Positions 17,111-17,671 of a stretch of DNA of 17,671 bases are shown one piece after another; position 1 is the stretch's first letter; the number at the start of each line of letters is the position of its first letter. Position numbers and translations under genes: made by a program. Source of the DNA: Clavulina sp. PMI_390 (Eukaryota; Basidiomycota; Agaricomycetes; Cantharellales; Hydnaceae). The stretch is from NCBI GenBank assembly GCA_015039315.1, contig WIDE01000216.1:6550-24220 (forward strand), given 5' to 3'. Under the pieces are notes generated by a model, which saw only the letters and a program-made list of their open reading frames with translations, did not search any database and had not been told where the DNA came from.

Positions 17111-17671
17111 TCCAGAGGCGATGGGTTCCGATGCAAGGGAATGAGGATCATGGTTCTACTCGCAAGAGAAGGATTCTGTCACGGTTGTTGCTGACTGGGT
17201 CGGAAGCTGCTACGATCGAACTGTTCAATGCGCGGATCCCTCCGCCACGAGGCGGCTGGGCTTGGTGATCCCCGCGAGCGGGTACACAAAGAGTTTTTCC
17301 TCGGGAGTAGGCACCTCTGACTGTAAAAAGTTTCATCGTTGTGTTCAATGGCGGTCAACTGAGAACAATGTTCGAGAACTCGACAGCCTCGGTGCCAGGG
17401 CAAGCTTCGGCCAAGGCGTTTGCTATGCTGACCGAGATGCGTGGCCGATCATTGACGTAAACCTCGACAGTTCATTGAGCTGGCGTCTCCGAGGATGCAG
17501 TGGGCTAACCGGGACCAATTGGGGACAATGACCAACTGGATCAGACCTCTCGTTTTGCTCCTCACAGGCTGGTGAGCACCGAGAATTTCGCAGAGACGTG
17601 TTCCTTAGAATCGCGTCGAGATATCAATGATTGTATCCTCATGGTGTCTTGAAGGGGTCATTTACGTAGAA
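17111..17671. other. Right flank without a recognised gene
   Basis: About 560 bases upstream of member B to the window end. Open readings on both strands (for example 17262-17531, +) have no family resemblance or splice pattern. It presumably holds upstream regulatory DNA of member B. Confidence 0.5.

Overview
The window looks like nuclear DNA of a filamentous basidiomycete, probably an agaricomycete. Genes are split by many short introns (about 50-110 nt) with GT-AG or GC-AG borders. Coding exons are moderately GC-rich, and several genes have a TATA element about 92-97 nt before the ATG. The protein types also fit: fungal HHE hemerythrin-like proteins, a membrane-anchored phosphoglycerate-mutase-like (histidine-phosphatase) protein and small cysteine-rich secreted proteins. 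All gene models were built by hand from splice sites, reading phase and comparison between paralogues inside the window. Each complete model has a total length divisible by three and no internal stop.

Left part (1-7.6 kb): a family of four hemerythrin-like genes with the same intron positions. One is cut by the window edge (64-791, +). One is complete at 1730-2595 (+) and faces a complete tail-to-tail partner at 2988-3844 (-). The fourth is at 6622-7539 (+). The outer two keep the HHE metal-ligand residues, as far as they are visible. The inner convergent pair forms its own subgroup, in which most ligand positions are replaced, including His to Phe before a shared FAP. Between 3844 and 6622 lies about 2.7 kb with no gene I recognise, apart from a set of well-spliced exon-like pieces at 5125-5515.

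Middle (7.9-10.3 kb): a 12-exon gene on the minus strand encodes a 462-residue histidine-phosphatase-superfamily protein. It has an RHG motif, many N-glycosylation sequons and a C-terminal membrane helix. One of its exons is only 6 nt long.

Right part (11.4-17.1 kb): two paralogous five-exon genes on the minus strand (11430-12349 and 16098-16954) encode secreted, hydrophobic, cysteine-rich proteins of a family I cannot name. They are not hydrophobins. They share a 12-bp core-promoter block. The 3.7 kb between them holds no intact gene, only antisense-type open stretches that faintly resemble decayed Copia-type Gag and integrase.

The most promising undescribed material is the pair of ligand-stripped hemerythrin-like proteins and the duplicated cysteine-rich secreted family. 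Nothing in the sequence ties the three gene groups into one pathway. The theme is local gene duplication with divergence.
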